From NCBI GenBank assembly GCA_023014365.1, contig JAEBUN010000018.1, positions 434,001-498,000 of the forward strand: a DNA stretch of 64,000 nt. Reading direction: 5' to 3'. Positions 21,162 to 33,477 of this stretch are shown piece by piece (the first letter of the stretch is position 1; every line of letters begins with the position of its first letter). This DNA comes from Lepiota brunneoincarnata. Its lineage: Eukaryota; Basidiomycota; Agaricomycetes; Agaricales; Agaricaceae. Position numbers and translations under genes: made by a program. The notes under the pieces were generated by a model. That model saw nothing but the letters and a program-made list of their open reading frames with translations. It searched no databases and was not told where the DNA came from.

Positions 21162-23265
21162 TCAAAATCGAATTCCTTGATCCTCAACAGGTGGCGACGC
21201 TCCATTTCCCATCATAACCCGAACGCCCAGACTTGTAACATCATCAATTGTCACGAAGATATAAGCTGCTCTCAGATGAACATCCAATACCCACTCGCCG
21301 GCAAAAATCGAACTGACCTGGACCAGGGGGATATACACGGTTATTAGGGGGGCTGGTGATTGTCAATGTCTTGCCATCCTTGGAAAGCTGGGCGTCCATG
21401 AAGACGAGGCGAGAGCTTGAATGGAAGGCATGAGATGAAAAACCGAGGTCAATCAGCGCAACTATAGTCTTGGTGAGATCAGGTTATTGCAAGTTTAAAA
21501 AAGTTGGTGCCTTTAATATCTCGTCTGAGACGCGCCGGGATGGAGACGTCGACATGAAACTTGGAGTTGAAGGCAATTTTCTTGGGAACATTGGACAACT
21601 GGGGACGCTCCACTGTCATGTATGGAGGGTTCAGGTATTCCACTCGGAGTTCACTGAATCTTTTGTGAATAATTCATCCTCATGACACGCTTGGAATTGG
21701 TGACGCACCTCGAATACTTGGTTCCGTTGACAATTTCCTCGTTAGGATTAGAACCGGCGATCATAATGTTACTAGCGTTCACGTAAAATGATCTGGTTCC
21801 TGGTAATGAAGATATGTATGGCTTACCCTTTTTGTGTCAATGTCACAGACGAGTGATACACGCGAGCGATTTCCGTTGCTGGCAATCCTTTGTTGCTCAT
21901 TCGCTTGTCGAGCGGTGCATCAGGGGTGTACAACGATGGTGTTAGCCTGCGCAAATGTCATCGGAGGTTTGACAATTAGACAGTCATATACAAGCCACTC
22001 ACGCAGGGTGATCCGCATTTGAGAAATTACCAACAGGATCTCTGACGGAGCCGAGGGAAGCATATCCAGTCTGTGCGCCATTGATAATTAAAACCTGGCC
22101 ATTAGGCATCAGGATCATTTCAGGCATCATCCTAGGCTCTAGCATCCTCTCGATCTCCCATCCGCGCTTGATGCCCTCGGGGGTCAAGGTCATACGACTG
22201 CACTGATCTGATGCAGGAGTCTGTGACGAGAGTTGGCCTTCGGGGATCTGGTCGCTCGTGTTGGTACCACCGCAAACGAGGATTTCCGGAACGTAATGAG
22301 GTGGATGGAGAGGCAACAGGGTAGCGGTTCCATCAAAAGGGTTGCTAACTCGAACGTTATTAGGTATGTCTGGAAGAATTGTCTCAGTATTCGCTTCGAC
22401 ATCGTAGATAATGGTTTGGTTGTTAGCGACCATAAAGATCTTGCCGTCGGGCAAAGCAAAAATTCTAGTGGACACCGAATAAATTGTTCGTTCAAAATAT
22501 AGCATCGCAGCACCTACCGGGGGAATAGATTCGCTGGAAGGCTACGTTTCAGAAATTCCAATGGTCTTGGAACACCACCGTCCTTCTTCGGGAAGAATTC
22601 GATGTTATTGACAGGATCGACGTTGAAGAATGAAGTTCCTTCATGTATACCCCCGACAATCATCTGCGAACAGGTATTTAGCCTCCCTTAGCTCCATAAT
22701 TTCCCAGACAACCAATTACCAAAGAGCCATCAAAAATTCTTGCACTTGATGGGTACCATCTCGTCTCCGCAAGGTGTATGTTTTCTTGATCTTCAAATAA
22801 TTTGCAACCAACGCCATTGGAGTCATCGCACGGCTCCCAAATCCTGAGACCCGTCCTTCCATCCAGCGTTTCTGGAATGCTGGGAAGGTCTCCGCCCACG
22901 CTGACCTGGGTTGCAAAGTTTCAGTCCATCGCATCATTCTAGTAGCAAATGGAGGACTTTACCATCGTCCCGTTGCTCAGGAACCCTCCCGAGCCACAGA
23001 AGGTATCTGTCACGACCTCGAGAGCCGAGGCAGTATTTGTCTCCATATTCCAAAGGGCTCCCCATGCAGGGTGCCCGTCGATTTCTAGGGGGGCGTTGGT
23101 AGGCCGGTCCAAGAAGATGGCCAACGTATCCGAGACAACGATAGACTCAAGTGCAACAATGCCGGAAGTACCGTTCTGCACGAAGTGCCATCCTTTACTA
23201 ACAGCGGCTATTGCACGTCCGGCGAGTAGAGTAGTGAAGAGCAGGCAAAGGTTAAGGTCCATCAT
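21162..23265 (-). CDS. Glyoxal oxidase / copper radical oxidase
   Basis: A secreted AA5-type copper radical oxidase that oxidises simple aldehydes to acids and reduces O2 to H2O2, feeding lignin peroxidases. The ATG at 23265 opens a signal peptide ([16 protein letters not shown]). In order: [18 protein letters not shown], the FCGSGG block with the cysteine expected to form the Cys-Tyr radical cofactor, ETRWYPSS with its tyrosine, and CGGTN/QCSRM. Then come [10 protein letters not shown] with the axial Tyr and copper His, [10 protein letters not shown], and [12 protein letters not shown] with the second copper His. The terminal [13 protein letters not shown] ends at 21164. At least eight introns are needed; no frame break was found. 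One intron, 21462-21510, appears to use a GC donor. Catalytic residues look complete, so activity is plausible. Confidence 0.88.
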
Positions 23266-23851
23266 AATGAAGTCGATATGAATCCAGCAGACTGGAGATT
23301 CGCGATGCATATGAGCCGAGCATTTATAACCCACGACTGCAGATTGTGGAGTAGATTACTTGTAAAATACTGGTTCTCGTGACGGCGCATATCTCCATGG
23401 AACAGGAAGGAATGAAGGCAGAGTGCCGGGTTTATAGGATGGGTGGGTCGCTAACGAGCATAGTATTCCCAGACGAAGTATTACCGTGCGAGTAATTATT
23501 ACGGTTGGGTATAAAGTGTATTGTGTCTGTACTCACGTTTTTCCAAAAATTTATGTCATTACTGAGTGGAGTAGTTATGGAAGGTCGCTTCAAGCATGTG
23601 CATAAGGTGTAGGTCTTCGCGAAGCACAAACACTGCCCTGGTTCTGACCACTGATTACGTATTCATTTAAGTATCAGTTAATTAAGCTGGGGCTAATTAA
23701 ATTAGCCCCAGCTCGACGGTGGCCCCCACGTGACCCTGCGCATATTCCTTTCACATGCGCAATCGATAACAGCAATATTGATAACTTGAACAAACCCACA
23801 ATCTCGAGCTCAGAATACAACACTACGCAGCACTTAACCTTCGCTTTCCTG
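23266..23851. promoter_or_regulatory. Divergent intergenic region between glyoxal oxidase and F-box gene
   Basis: The two flanking genes are transcribed away from each other, so promoters for both should lie here. A perfect inverted repeat near 23687-23712 (AATTAAGCTGGGGC ... GCCCCAGCT) could be a regulatory palindrome. No gene recognised. Confidence 0.4.
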
Positions 23852-25590
23852 ATGACCTTACCATCCAAGCTGGGTAATCTGGATATCTGGGCCTGTGTTC
23901 TCCGGTACTTCGAAATTTCCTTGAATAATGATGCAGAGATATCAGAGGCCAAAGAGAAACGGAAGGCTCTTCTTTATATCGCTTTGCTTTCACCAGCCCT
24001 CACAGACCCCTGCCCTTGACATGCTGTGGAGCACAATGACATCGCTCGAACCTGTATCTCGGGTCATAAATTCCAAGACCCAATCAGTTGCTGATCACAT
24101 CTTGACATTCCAACCAGTTAACTACGGGGGTTACTGGGTTAGTTCTCCATAGCCTCTACGGAGTTATTCAGGGCTGAACTTAATAGGTCCTGAAAATGCC
24201 TTTTGCCGAGGAGGAAATCTGCAGTCGTGCGCTGGGATACCTCTCTCGCATACATCACCTCAACATCCGTACGATGAACGCAAGAGAGATGGGACTATGG
24301 CCTGTGCTCCGCGGGAGCTTGGGCATTGAACCCACAACGCCCTTGCTCCCACGGCTGGAGAGCCTCTCCCTCAATCTCGCTCAATCAGGAGGTAGTGGCC
24401 CATGGATCAACTCCATACTTTCTCTTATTTCACCCACGTTAACCACCGTGTCGTACACCGCACCAACGACAGAGGTTAGTGGCATAGAGTGTCTTCAAAA
24501 CATGCTCAGGACTCAGTCGTTGGGGCTGGTGAATATTACGTACCGTGGGTCCCCTTCCCCGAATCTCCTCCAGGCCTGTATCCCCTTTGATAGATTAGAG
24601 ACGCTGAAGCTTGATTTCGAGCAATCGCTTGTCCAACGATACACTTCTGGGCCCACGATAGTTGATGTGTTCAGGAGGCTTAGGCGTCTTAATCACCTGG
24701 AGATCGACTTGAGATTCATCCCCCTCCGCGACACAACAAACATGCCCGACCTCACAGCCAACACTCCGCCATTAACTCTGCAGAAGCTTCACATCAAAGG
24801 CGATGCGCTTGATATCGACAGGTTTCTGTTATGCGGGTTTAACTCCCCCTCACTTCTATCACTCTCGATCTCGATCTTCCAGGTAAACGGATTAGTCTGG
24901 AAAACACTCATCGATCGAGTCAACGTCAACTTCCCTCAAATTCACTCGCTTGCCATCCAAGGAAAAGGCTCAAGGGCGACCCCACTCAGGATGCAGGATC
25001 TATCCGCTCTCATATCACGATCGGACATGAAATCACTCCGACTAGATGGGATATCCCACTGCTTCACCGAAGCCAATATCGGCGGATTCCTGCAATCCTG
25101 GGCGGAGCTCGACACATTCGCGATAACGAACGAATATACCATCTATTTCAACACATCACTACTGTGCCAGCTCTCACAAATGCGGTGTCTATGCTGCCTG
25201 GAACTCCCTCTTGATTTGACCACCCTTCGGGTACCATTACCGGACGAGCTTCCTATTTCCCCTAGCCCCTTGAAACAACTCACTATCACAAATTTCTCTG
25301 GATATCCTGCAGATCTCGAAGGGAAAATCCAGATGGCTAGGAATTTTTCTATGCTATTTCCCAAACTCGAACTATTTCTTACTTGTCAACCCAATCAACA
25401 AGCCTTCCTGAACGAGTTGCAGAAGATCATTGGCTGTCTGCGGGACACCATCATTTCATATCTGCGCAGGAGGGACTTCGAGATGCGTGCGGGTAACGGC
25501 CCAATACCACTCATGGGTCGATCTAGTGAGAATGGCGATGCACCGTCTACGCGGAAAGGCAAAGGCAAGAAAGCGAAGGGAAGAAGGTGA
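23852..25590 (+). CDS. F-box-like protein with LRR-type C-terminus
   Basis: The N-terminus (LPSKLGNLDIWACVLRYF, then LLSPALTDPALDMLW) matches the F-box start of large mushroom F-box families, likely substrate adaptors for SCF ubiquitin ligases. The ATG at 23852 opens exon 1. An intron at about 24140-24188 (GTTAGT...AATAG) joins YGGYW to VLKMPF and the long second exon. The C-terminal 450 residues are leucine-rich with irregular LRR spacing, and the end is a basic KGKGKKAKGRR tail. One extra base near 24011, inside the TDPAL block, shifts the frame. No GT donor lies in that stretch, so an intron cannot explain it; an assembly error or a real mutation can. Confidence 0.7.
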
Positions 25591-27232
25591 AAAATGACCA
25601 CGGGCTCGTCTTCTCGATTTCGTAAAAGTGGTGTTACAAGTCCGGGGTGAGTAGGGGAAAGACTGAGGGAAAAGCCGAGGGAAAAGAGGGAGTGATTTGA
25701 GCGAGAGAGGTGGAATACAGGTTACGCTGTTGCCTGGGCGGCCTTACTGCAGTGGAGACATCCTCGTCGTTAGGAGTTGAGTACGGGTGTGTTACTTAAA
25801 TACTTAGTGAAAATGTGCTAAGGGCAAGGATTTCGCATGCGGCAGAATTTTGTTCCTTACAAAGGGGTCTGGATTCATCCGAACTGGACACAGTCTTATG
25901 ACTCTTCAACGCTACGGAAGAAACGGAAGAACTGTAGGCCAGTTGTGATTGGGAGCAAGGAACAAGGCGTGAGGGAACCATTCAAGAACGGCCACCAACA
26001 TTTACTGATTGGCAATGAGCCCCGGCTTACTCGGACTCAGTATATTCCAACTGTACCTGACACCCGGAACCACTCAAGAGGCGTCCTCAATGTTTTGAAC
26101 TGTGGTGGGCTCTTAGATTACTCACGATACTAATATCGGCTCAAAGCCACTGATTCGATGTCTTGTTGATATGCTCGATCAAACGATCAGGTTCTGGACA
26201 TAGGTATTCGCATTTCACGCTGCCCTGGTCCCGAGAGCACCGTTATGTACAACGTTGAAACAAAAACCCCTGTCACGATAGATATGACTCGGTCGAGAGT
26301 CTATTTTCATGGCACTGGTTACCAGAAAACAATTTCGCTACCTCTGCAGTTGTTCTATTTCTCTTGGCGAATATTAGCGTCTAAGTCATGAATCAAATCC
26401 GGGTATAATTGAATTATATATCACTTAGAGTGGAGTCGTTGGAGCGAACGCCCAAAGGATGAAACCCAGTGCTTGAATCATCAAGGTTTACGGACCCTGC
26501 ATCTCCAAGCAGTTAGCTAGAGATCATAGTGCTTGGAGAGAGCAGTCCTAATCCATGTGCTTTCACCGGCTTCCTCGCGGCACATGGAGCCCTGGACTAG
26601 TCCATGAGGCTCTGAACGAGCTTGCAATCAGCCATCACCCTGTAGGGCTAATTTAGAGTGGATTGATCCCTTCTTAGGTTGACAATAATCGGAGCATACG
26701 CCACGGGATTGACAGCATCAACGTTGGCGACAAGGCAATGGCGGTTTGGAGGGTGCCGACGTGGTTAGCCCCATACCAAAGGGTCGTTTGCGTCGTGCTG
26801 ACACTAATTGATCACTGACATCAGTCAGCAAAGATCCGAAGAGCTGTACGCCAAAGAGGTTGGTGTGCAGTTGTAACTGCTCCGTGTATGGAGCACCACT
26901 AGTATGCACAGGAAGGCCCAGACTTGGATATTTCAAACGTTTGCGTGAGGTGTGAGGATCCAGATCATATGATATCAACTTGGGCCTCCGTTGAAATCGG
27001 GTTACTGATCCTAACAATGATATACCGCATGGTAGTCTCGCTTGCTCCATCAGAGAAGTTCGTCGTACAAAGTTCTGGGTGCTAGAACTTGATATTCTCA
27101 ATGCAGCGGATCAACATTGCATGGGGTATGAAAAAGTGTAATGGACGATTGTGCGCTAATCAAAGAGTATTTCTATCCTTCAATCCGGATTGAAAGCTGT
27201 AATACTCGGCCCCTCACCAACTAGTATTTCGG
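25591..27232. other. Intergenic region
   Basis: No gene recognised. A 127-codon minus-strand ORF at 26718-27101 has plausible composition but no family I know; it may be a decayed exon. The remainder looks noncoding. Confidence 0.4.
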
Positions 27233-28503
27233 ATGTCCAAAACTCCCATTAAAAGTGTCTACAAACTACTCGGGGCAACCGATCTCATAGGTGTCGGTTT
27301 TGTGAATGCAACGCTGTACGGGGCTGCATTTACACTTTACTGCTTCACTGCTCATTTACTATACCTACAACGCCGGGATCCACATCGACGAAGGCAAAAC
27401 ATAGTTACACTGGATACAAATCACCCTTGTAATGACTTGCGCGCTCCTCAGCATGTCCTTTGACGCTTGGAGATATCGGGTGTCTTTCGTCGACCATGGC
27501 GATTTCCCAGGAGGTGCATACCGTTACGAATACATCGCCACAAGGTTGCCGCTATCAGTTATCAGCTCTTGCCTAGTGTTTGTTGCAATAGACTGTTTTA
27601 CGCAAGCAATCCAAGTAAGTTCGCTAGTCGTCGTGACGATTCGTCCTGTAGGTTTAATCCGTGCGTATTTTTTGGTTGCTGACAGGTTTGGCGGTTATGG
27701 GTCATCTGGAATATGTCGCAGTATGCTAAATTCATCATAATTGCGCCATCACTGGCATTACTCGCATTCGTGGGTAAGTTCAGTGACATATTCACCTTGC
27801 AGTGCCCGTGGACGCTAAGTGCTATGTCTCTGTAGGGCTTCAGATAGCCATAATAGTTTTCGACTATCATCCAAAACTCGCCCCTGCCTACTTTGCTCTC
27901 ACGCTCATACCAGCCCTAAATGCTCTCAGCTTTTTTATCACCGTAATGATCGCTACCTGCATCATTGGACGCATAGCCCTAGTGCGCAGAGAACACCTCA
28001 AGATACTGGGTGTGTGCATCTCTCAAAACTCTGAAACCTCGTTCCTGACTTGTGCTCAGGTCCCTCAGAGATTTCGAGTCAATATACAACAATTATTACC
28101 ATGCTCATTGAATCTTTTGCCTTGGACGCTTTGTGGGCGTTGGCTACAATTATCATCACTGCCATCAATGACAAAAAAAACGCAGCATTGTATGCAGCGA
28201 GGCAGTTCGTTACGGGGACTGGATACCCTATCCGCGCAAGTCATTCTTCCACTGAAGGTGGATTAGATCTGATCTGATGGCTCATTTTTGTAGTTAATTG
28301 CCTACCTCCTTGTTACGTATCGTGTCAGCGCCAATCGGGGATGGGACAAGGAGACGGAGCGGCGCCTTACCAGTTTACAGTGGAACCTCGACGTGCCGCA
28401 AACTACGGGGAATTCTACCCGACCCGAAGCCGCCTCTTCAACGTCACCTGAGCAGTCTAACACAGGTAGACGACTTAGGGTGGAGGAAGCAAGTGAAGTA
28501 TAA
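27233..28503 (+). CDS. Seven-transmembrane-like protein of a mushroom-expanded family (DUF6533/6534-like)
   Basis: The layout matches the abundant uncharacterised 7TM proteins of Agaricomycetes. A first helix ends in YLQRRDPHRRRQN. Then come a segment with DFPGG, a VWRLWVIWN exon after an intron at 27613-27686, and GLQIAIIVFDY. A YTTIITMLIESFALDALW exon follows the intron ending near 28060. The last helix reads LIAYLLVTYRVS before a hydrophilic tail ending at 28503. Four or five introns are needed. Between RRRQN and WIQITLVMTC (about 27400-27430) the frame changes without any usable splice site, pointing to a one-base indel. Function unknown; a GPCR-like role has been guessed for the family but is unproven. 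Confidence 0.65.
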
Positions 28504-28815
28504 GCCTATGGCTAGTCCAGATTTGATTTCCATCCAAACGGGACAGATTTAAGCTGTATTTGCCGTTCAACGCCTGATTCATGAGATACTTTGCTGTAGT
28601 TTCCACTGTGATATCGTAGGTGTTTGTGTTTTGTATCTATGTCTTTAACCCTGGTTGCATGGATTTTCGGGTTTAGAGTCGACATGTAGCTCAACACCTC
28701 GTGCAGCTGAATTTGTTGGGTTGGCCATGACCAAGAATTCGTAGTCCAATTTGCCGAAGCGCTTAAGCGTCGACAGGGTTTATGTTTAGAACCGAGATAA
28801 ACACGCCGAACGTTA
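28504..28815. other. Short intergenic region
   Basis: Lies between the 3' ends of converging genes. Nothing recognised. Confidence 0.5.
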
Positions 28816-30390
28816 TCACGGGCCCAGCAACGTCAGGTATATTGTCAGTTTGCGAAACTTTGTCATCGTGAAGGTGCGATAGATCAGGTTTGACAATAGA
28901 GCCAACTTGGTCATGTCTCGTCGATTAATGGGCGCCACAAGCCGACATTGGGTGGTCACAAACAGGTTATCTGTCAAATAGAGTTCGGACTCTTTGCAAC
29001 ATAGATGACGAAAACATACAAAAGTAACCCGTTTGTCATCTCGGGAGAACCTCCTTGCCGTTCTTATCCAAGCCGGGTCGGATATCATAGACGGCCAGAG
29101 GGTGGGAGATGAACATGAACATGGAATTCTCAGCGAGAAACCTTCCTGGGCAGATTCGCCTTCCAAAGCCGAAAAATGCCACAGTTGGATCACGGGCCGT
29201 TGGGCCAACCTTTCCGTCTTTGAGGAGCCGCTCTGGGTGATATATCGAGGGATCTTGGTAGGTCTCCGGGTCATGTAATATGGGCCTAGAACCAATGCTC
29301 GAAATACGGGTTTTTAATCAATGAGCAACGCCCAACGTACCATGTGCCCGTTGTATTCATTGCCCTCCGAGGCTTTGTGCGCCACGGCAAGATGAGAAGA
29401 ATGTCATGATTTAAAGTCGGTGTTGTGTCATGAAGCTTTACCTGGAGGCATAACAAGTTGGCACCTCATAGACTCCCTCACCATTGCATTGATGTAAGGG
29501 AGGTTCTGCAGATCGTTGAACTTAGGAAGGCGACCACCCAATCACCCGGTCGAGTTCCTCTTGAGCCTTGCCCCCAACCTCGGGGTATCGACACATGGCC
29601 ATGAAGTAGGATTGTATAGTCGAGACCATCTGTTGCGATGCGTCAGCCATACCAAAATCAGTCGTATACGGAAAGTTCAAAGTTCACTGCATCGGAACCC
29701 CCCAAGGAACATAATTTTCAATTCCTCCTGGGCTGTAAGAATAGAATGATCAACTCACCTGCAAACGATACCGCACAGACATTACGTGCCAATAGTTCTT
29801 CGTCGGTGCGATCGGGCGAGCACCCGTCTGGCAATTTCCCGAGCATTACCGTCGCCATACAAGGCTCCGCCGTGCCTTCTGTCTTTTCGAGTATGGTAAT
29901 TAATGCGCAATAAGAGGACTGAAATAAGGAGCCCCTCATAAATTCCTCCTTTGCCGCATTCCAATGCTTATTATCAAAAACGTCACTCATGTTTCGCTAG
30001 CGTCTTGCTTTCTTCTTCCATCCAGCACCAGGGAACCACGCAGGAATGTATTTCATCACGGGAAATAGATCGACCAAGAAAGACCCTGGGTTGCCAACTT
30101 CTGCGATTACTGCCAAGAGTTTCTCCGGCTGTAGTTGTGTAGGAATCATGGTGGCGGGCTTACCATGTTCGTGCCAATCCCGCGAAGCGGGCTCTGATGG
30201 ACGAAGCGGACGTACAGTTTGTTCAGCATTGGCATGCGAGTGCGGTCAGAATAGTTCGACGACCGCCTCCCGAATAGATCGTATGTCCACTCCAGGCTAC
30301 CAAGGATAATGAAAGGCTGCTCGAGAACCTTAAAGTAAATCATATCTCCAATAGAATATCTTCAGGTATACCTCCAATTACGCTGGTAGT
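28816..30390 (-). pseudogene. Cytochrome P450 (CYP5144/OrdA-like), internally deleted
   Basis: A heme monooxygenase remnant. N-terminal GDMIYFKVLEQPFIILGS and SNYSDRTRMPML lie near 30345-30230. Then come FLVDLFPVMKYIPAWFPGAG near 30070, DEELLARNVCAVSFAG near 29790 and the helix I region near 29650. After VRESMRCQLVMPPG near 29460 and DPETYQDPS near 29260 comes the heme loop FGFGRRICPGR near 29145 with its Cys ligand. Helices B' to E are missing: the N-terminal part joins the FLVDLFP region with only a few dozen unrelated residues, where intact enzymes have well over a hundred. There is also an in-frame TAG before RNMSDVF, an extra base near 29537, and a frame slip at the C-terminus. The large deletion makes this a pseudogene even if the single-base changes are errors. 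Confidence 0.75.
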
Positions 30391-30789
30391 GTACATACCT
30401 CTTAATAGGGATATGACTTGAAAGGATGATGATGATGGAGGAACGCATGGAAGGGCCGCTTGGGTAGCAGACCGGCCCACTAAGGGATACCGGCCCGGTA
30501 CATCTGTTATTCTCGATTCGTCATAGCAATGGACAATGGGCATACTCAAACCCAGACCTGACAGCCTCTGACAACTTTCCAAGGACAGGCCAAGTACCAG
30601 TAATCTCCCAGTGAAACGTGCGTGATTGGGCTTTACATCGGTTTCACTGTGGAGATTAGAATCGCTTGCACGTTCTTGGTGCTTTACCCACCTCCCATCC
30701 CAGACACTATTCACACGTGCCACTTCCCCCCCGCCTTCGCATAATCTATTTCCACCATCTCACTGCGAGACCCCATCCTCCTCCTCCCA
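30391..30789. promoter_or_regulatory. Upstream region of the glycerol-3-phosphate dehydrogenase gene
   Basis: Divergent spacer between the P450 remnant and the GUT2-type gene. The last 80 bases are pyrimidine-rich, as is common just upstream of fungal start codons. No gene is convincing here, although a minus-strand open stretch continues into the P450 remnant. Confidence 0.4.
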
Positions 30790-33435
30790 ATGCCCGTCCT
30801 TCGTCGCCTCTTCACGCGGAGGGTACTAGCCTACGTCACCGGAACTACCGCGTTCACCACAGGCGGCTTCTACTGGTACCTCAACTCTGGTCCCGCCTAC
30901 CCATCCAGCACCAAAGAAACTCGTCGACCACCACCATCATGGACACCGCCCTCCCGCTCGGAGATGTTGAATGAGTTGAGGAAATCAGGTACAAAGAACG
31001 GCGAGGAGTTTGATTTGTTGATTGTAGGAGGCGGGGCGACAGGTGCGGGTGTTGCTGTCGATGCTGCCAGTCGGGGATTGCGCGTTGCGTTGGTGGATAG
31101 AGACGATTTCGCTGCTGGTGAGTGAGTTTTGTCTGGAGTTAATTCTTGTTTGAAATGTGTTTCATGCATCTATTACATAATAGGGACATCATCCAAGTCG
31201 ACGAAACTCGTTCATGGTGGTGTGAGGTACCTCCAAAAGGCCGTTTTCGAGCTCGACTATGACCAGTACAAGCTTGTCCGCGAGGCGCTTCATGAACGAA
31301 GGATATTCCTTCAGACTGCACCCTATCTCTCCAACATGCTGCCTATCATGTTGCCTGTTTACAAGTATTGGCAGGTCCCGTACTACTGGGCTGGATGCAA
31401 GCTTTATGACATCCTCGCTGGTAAGGAGAACATGGAGACGTCTTATATTATGAGCAAAGGCAAGGCACTCGAGACTTTTCCTATGCTCAAGAGCGATGGT
31501 CTTGTTGGCGCGGTGGTGTACTACGATGGTGAGAATCGCCAGGTCCCCCTACTGCTACTCTCGTATTCCATAATTCACTGGTAACCTAGGTCCAACACAA
31601 TGACTCGAGGATGAACATCGCCCTCATCATGAGCGCAGTCAAACACGGTGCCACCGTCGCTAACTACTGCGAAGTCGTCCAGCTCCACAAAAACTCGGAC
31701 GGCAAACTCATTGGTGCTCGCGTAAAAGACAACCTAACCAACAAAGAATGGGACGTTCGCGCCAGAGTAAGTGGAACCATTACAACCTCCCAGCAACCCC
31801 TCCCATGAAGATCCCCCATAGGGCATCATCAACGCCACCGGTCCCTTCACCGACACCCTCCTCTCACTCGATAATCCCTCTCACAAACCCATAGTCCAAC
31901 CCTCCTCCGGCATCCACATAACCCTACCCAACTACTACTCCCCACGTAAGATGGGACTCTTGGACCCCGCCACCTCTGACGGCCGTGTCATTTTCTTTTT
32001 ACCCTGGCAAGGCAACACTATCGCAGGTACCACTGACTCCCCTGCCCTCGTCTCCCGGACTCCACGTGCATCCGAAGAAGACATTCGTTGGGTCCTAGAA
32101 GAAGTCCGGCGGTACCTCGCTCCAGATATTAAAGTCCGCAGAGGCGATGTGTTGAGTGCGTGGAGTGGGTTGAGGCCTTTGGTTAGGAATCCGGAAGCGA
32201 ATGGTGGTACGGAGGGTCTTGTGAGGAATCATATGATTTATGTGAGTGGGAGTGGGTTGGTGACGATTGCGGGTGGTAAGTGGACGACGTATCGAGCGAT
32301 GGCGGAGGAGACGGTGGATAAGGCTGTTGAGGTGTTTGGGTTGAGGGAGAAGGTGCGCTATGGGTGTGTTACGGACCAGTTGAGGTTGGTGGGAAGCGAT
32401 GGGTGGAGTAGGAATATGTTTATCACCCTCATCCAAACTGTGAGTTGGCTGTTATATGGTTCCTTTGGGGGGGAACGGGATTGAACGAGTTTTGGTACAG
32501 TATGGTCTCGCAGCGGATGTGGCGAAACATTTGTCGGATAATTATGGGGATCGTGCATGGACAGTATGCTCCCTCGCGGAACCCACAGGGAGAGAATTGG
32601 CCTGTGCATGGGAAACGACTCGCCCCTCAGTACCCCTGTACGTTCATTGCCCCTCCACTATGCATACAACTGACACCAAAAAAAATAAATAATAGTCATC
32701 GAAGCAGAGGTTCGATACGCAACAAGACACGAATACGCCCTCTCGGCAATCGACGTCCTCGCCCGACGCACACGGCTCTCATTCCTCAACGCTCGCGCAG
32801 CACTCGAGGCACTACCCCGAATAATTGACATCATGTCCGAAGAGCTAGATTGGACACGTTCAGAGCGGAACAAACAGATTCGGGAGGCGGTGGACTTTTT
32901 GGCGGGGAGTATGGGCCTGGATTTGGGGTATGTACAGGGGGAGGGGAGGGGAGTGAATTGGGTAAGAGAGAAGGTTGTACCGAGGGGGTGGGTTGAGTGG
33001 GGGGAGAGGGGGATTTGGTGTGTAGGTGGTGCGTTGGGAAGGATGGTTTTGGGAAGTGGGAAGGTGCCGAGGGGGAGGGTGCTTGGGAGGTCGAGGTTTG
33101 AGGCGGGAGAGGTTGCGGTGTTGCAGAGTGCGTTTGCTGGGCATGCCAAAGCTACAGTGGAGGACGAGAAGAAGGAAGCGAAGGATAAGGGTAGAGTTCA
33201 AAAGGCGGAGATTTTGGATATTGTGAAAGAGGTGCCGGGGTATGAGGAGGTGAGTGCGAAAGAGCTCGAGTACGTGTTGGAGGAAGCCGGATTCAAGGGA
33301 CGGGGAGAGTTGGATTGGGAGGAGTTTTTGGAAGTGTGTGGAGGGTTGCGGGAAGTCAGTGTTTCGCCTGCGAACATTACTGGGAAGAGGGAGAGAAGGG
33401 TTATTCCAGTTGAGAAGAGCGGCGGTGGGGTTTAA
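30790..33435 (+). CDS. GUT2: Mitochondrial FAD-dependent glycerol-3-phosphate dehydrogenase
   Basis: Oxidises glycerol-3-phosphate to dihydroxyacetone phosphate at the inner mitochondrial membrane, passing electrons to ubiquinone. The ATG at 30790 opens a basic targeting segment ([11 protein letters not shown]) and a short hydrophobic stretch. The FAD-binding [11 protein letters not shown] lies near residues 78-88. Then come [40 protein letters not shown] and [15 protein letters not shown]. The C-terminal DAO_C part has [11 protein letters not shown] and RTRLSFLNA. An EF-hand-like tail ([15 protein letters not shown]...[10 protein letters not shown]) follows, as in other fungal enzymes. Introns include 31122-31183, 31529-31589, 31769-31820, 32441-32499 and 32642-32696. 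One extra base near 32594 breaks the frame between AEPTGR and NWPVHGKRL. Both sides are conserved, so an assembly error is the simplest reading. Confidence 0.92.
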
Positions 33436-33477
33436 ACATATCCGTCATGTAATAAATAAAAAGCAAGCACAATACAT

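Noticed and set aside
30340..30723. A separate 127-codon gene upstream of the P450 remnant
   Set aside because: It only becomes recognisable where it merges with the P450 N-terminus; the upstream part has no supporting motif.
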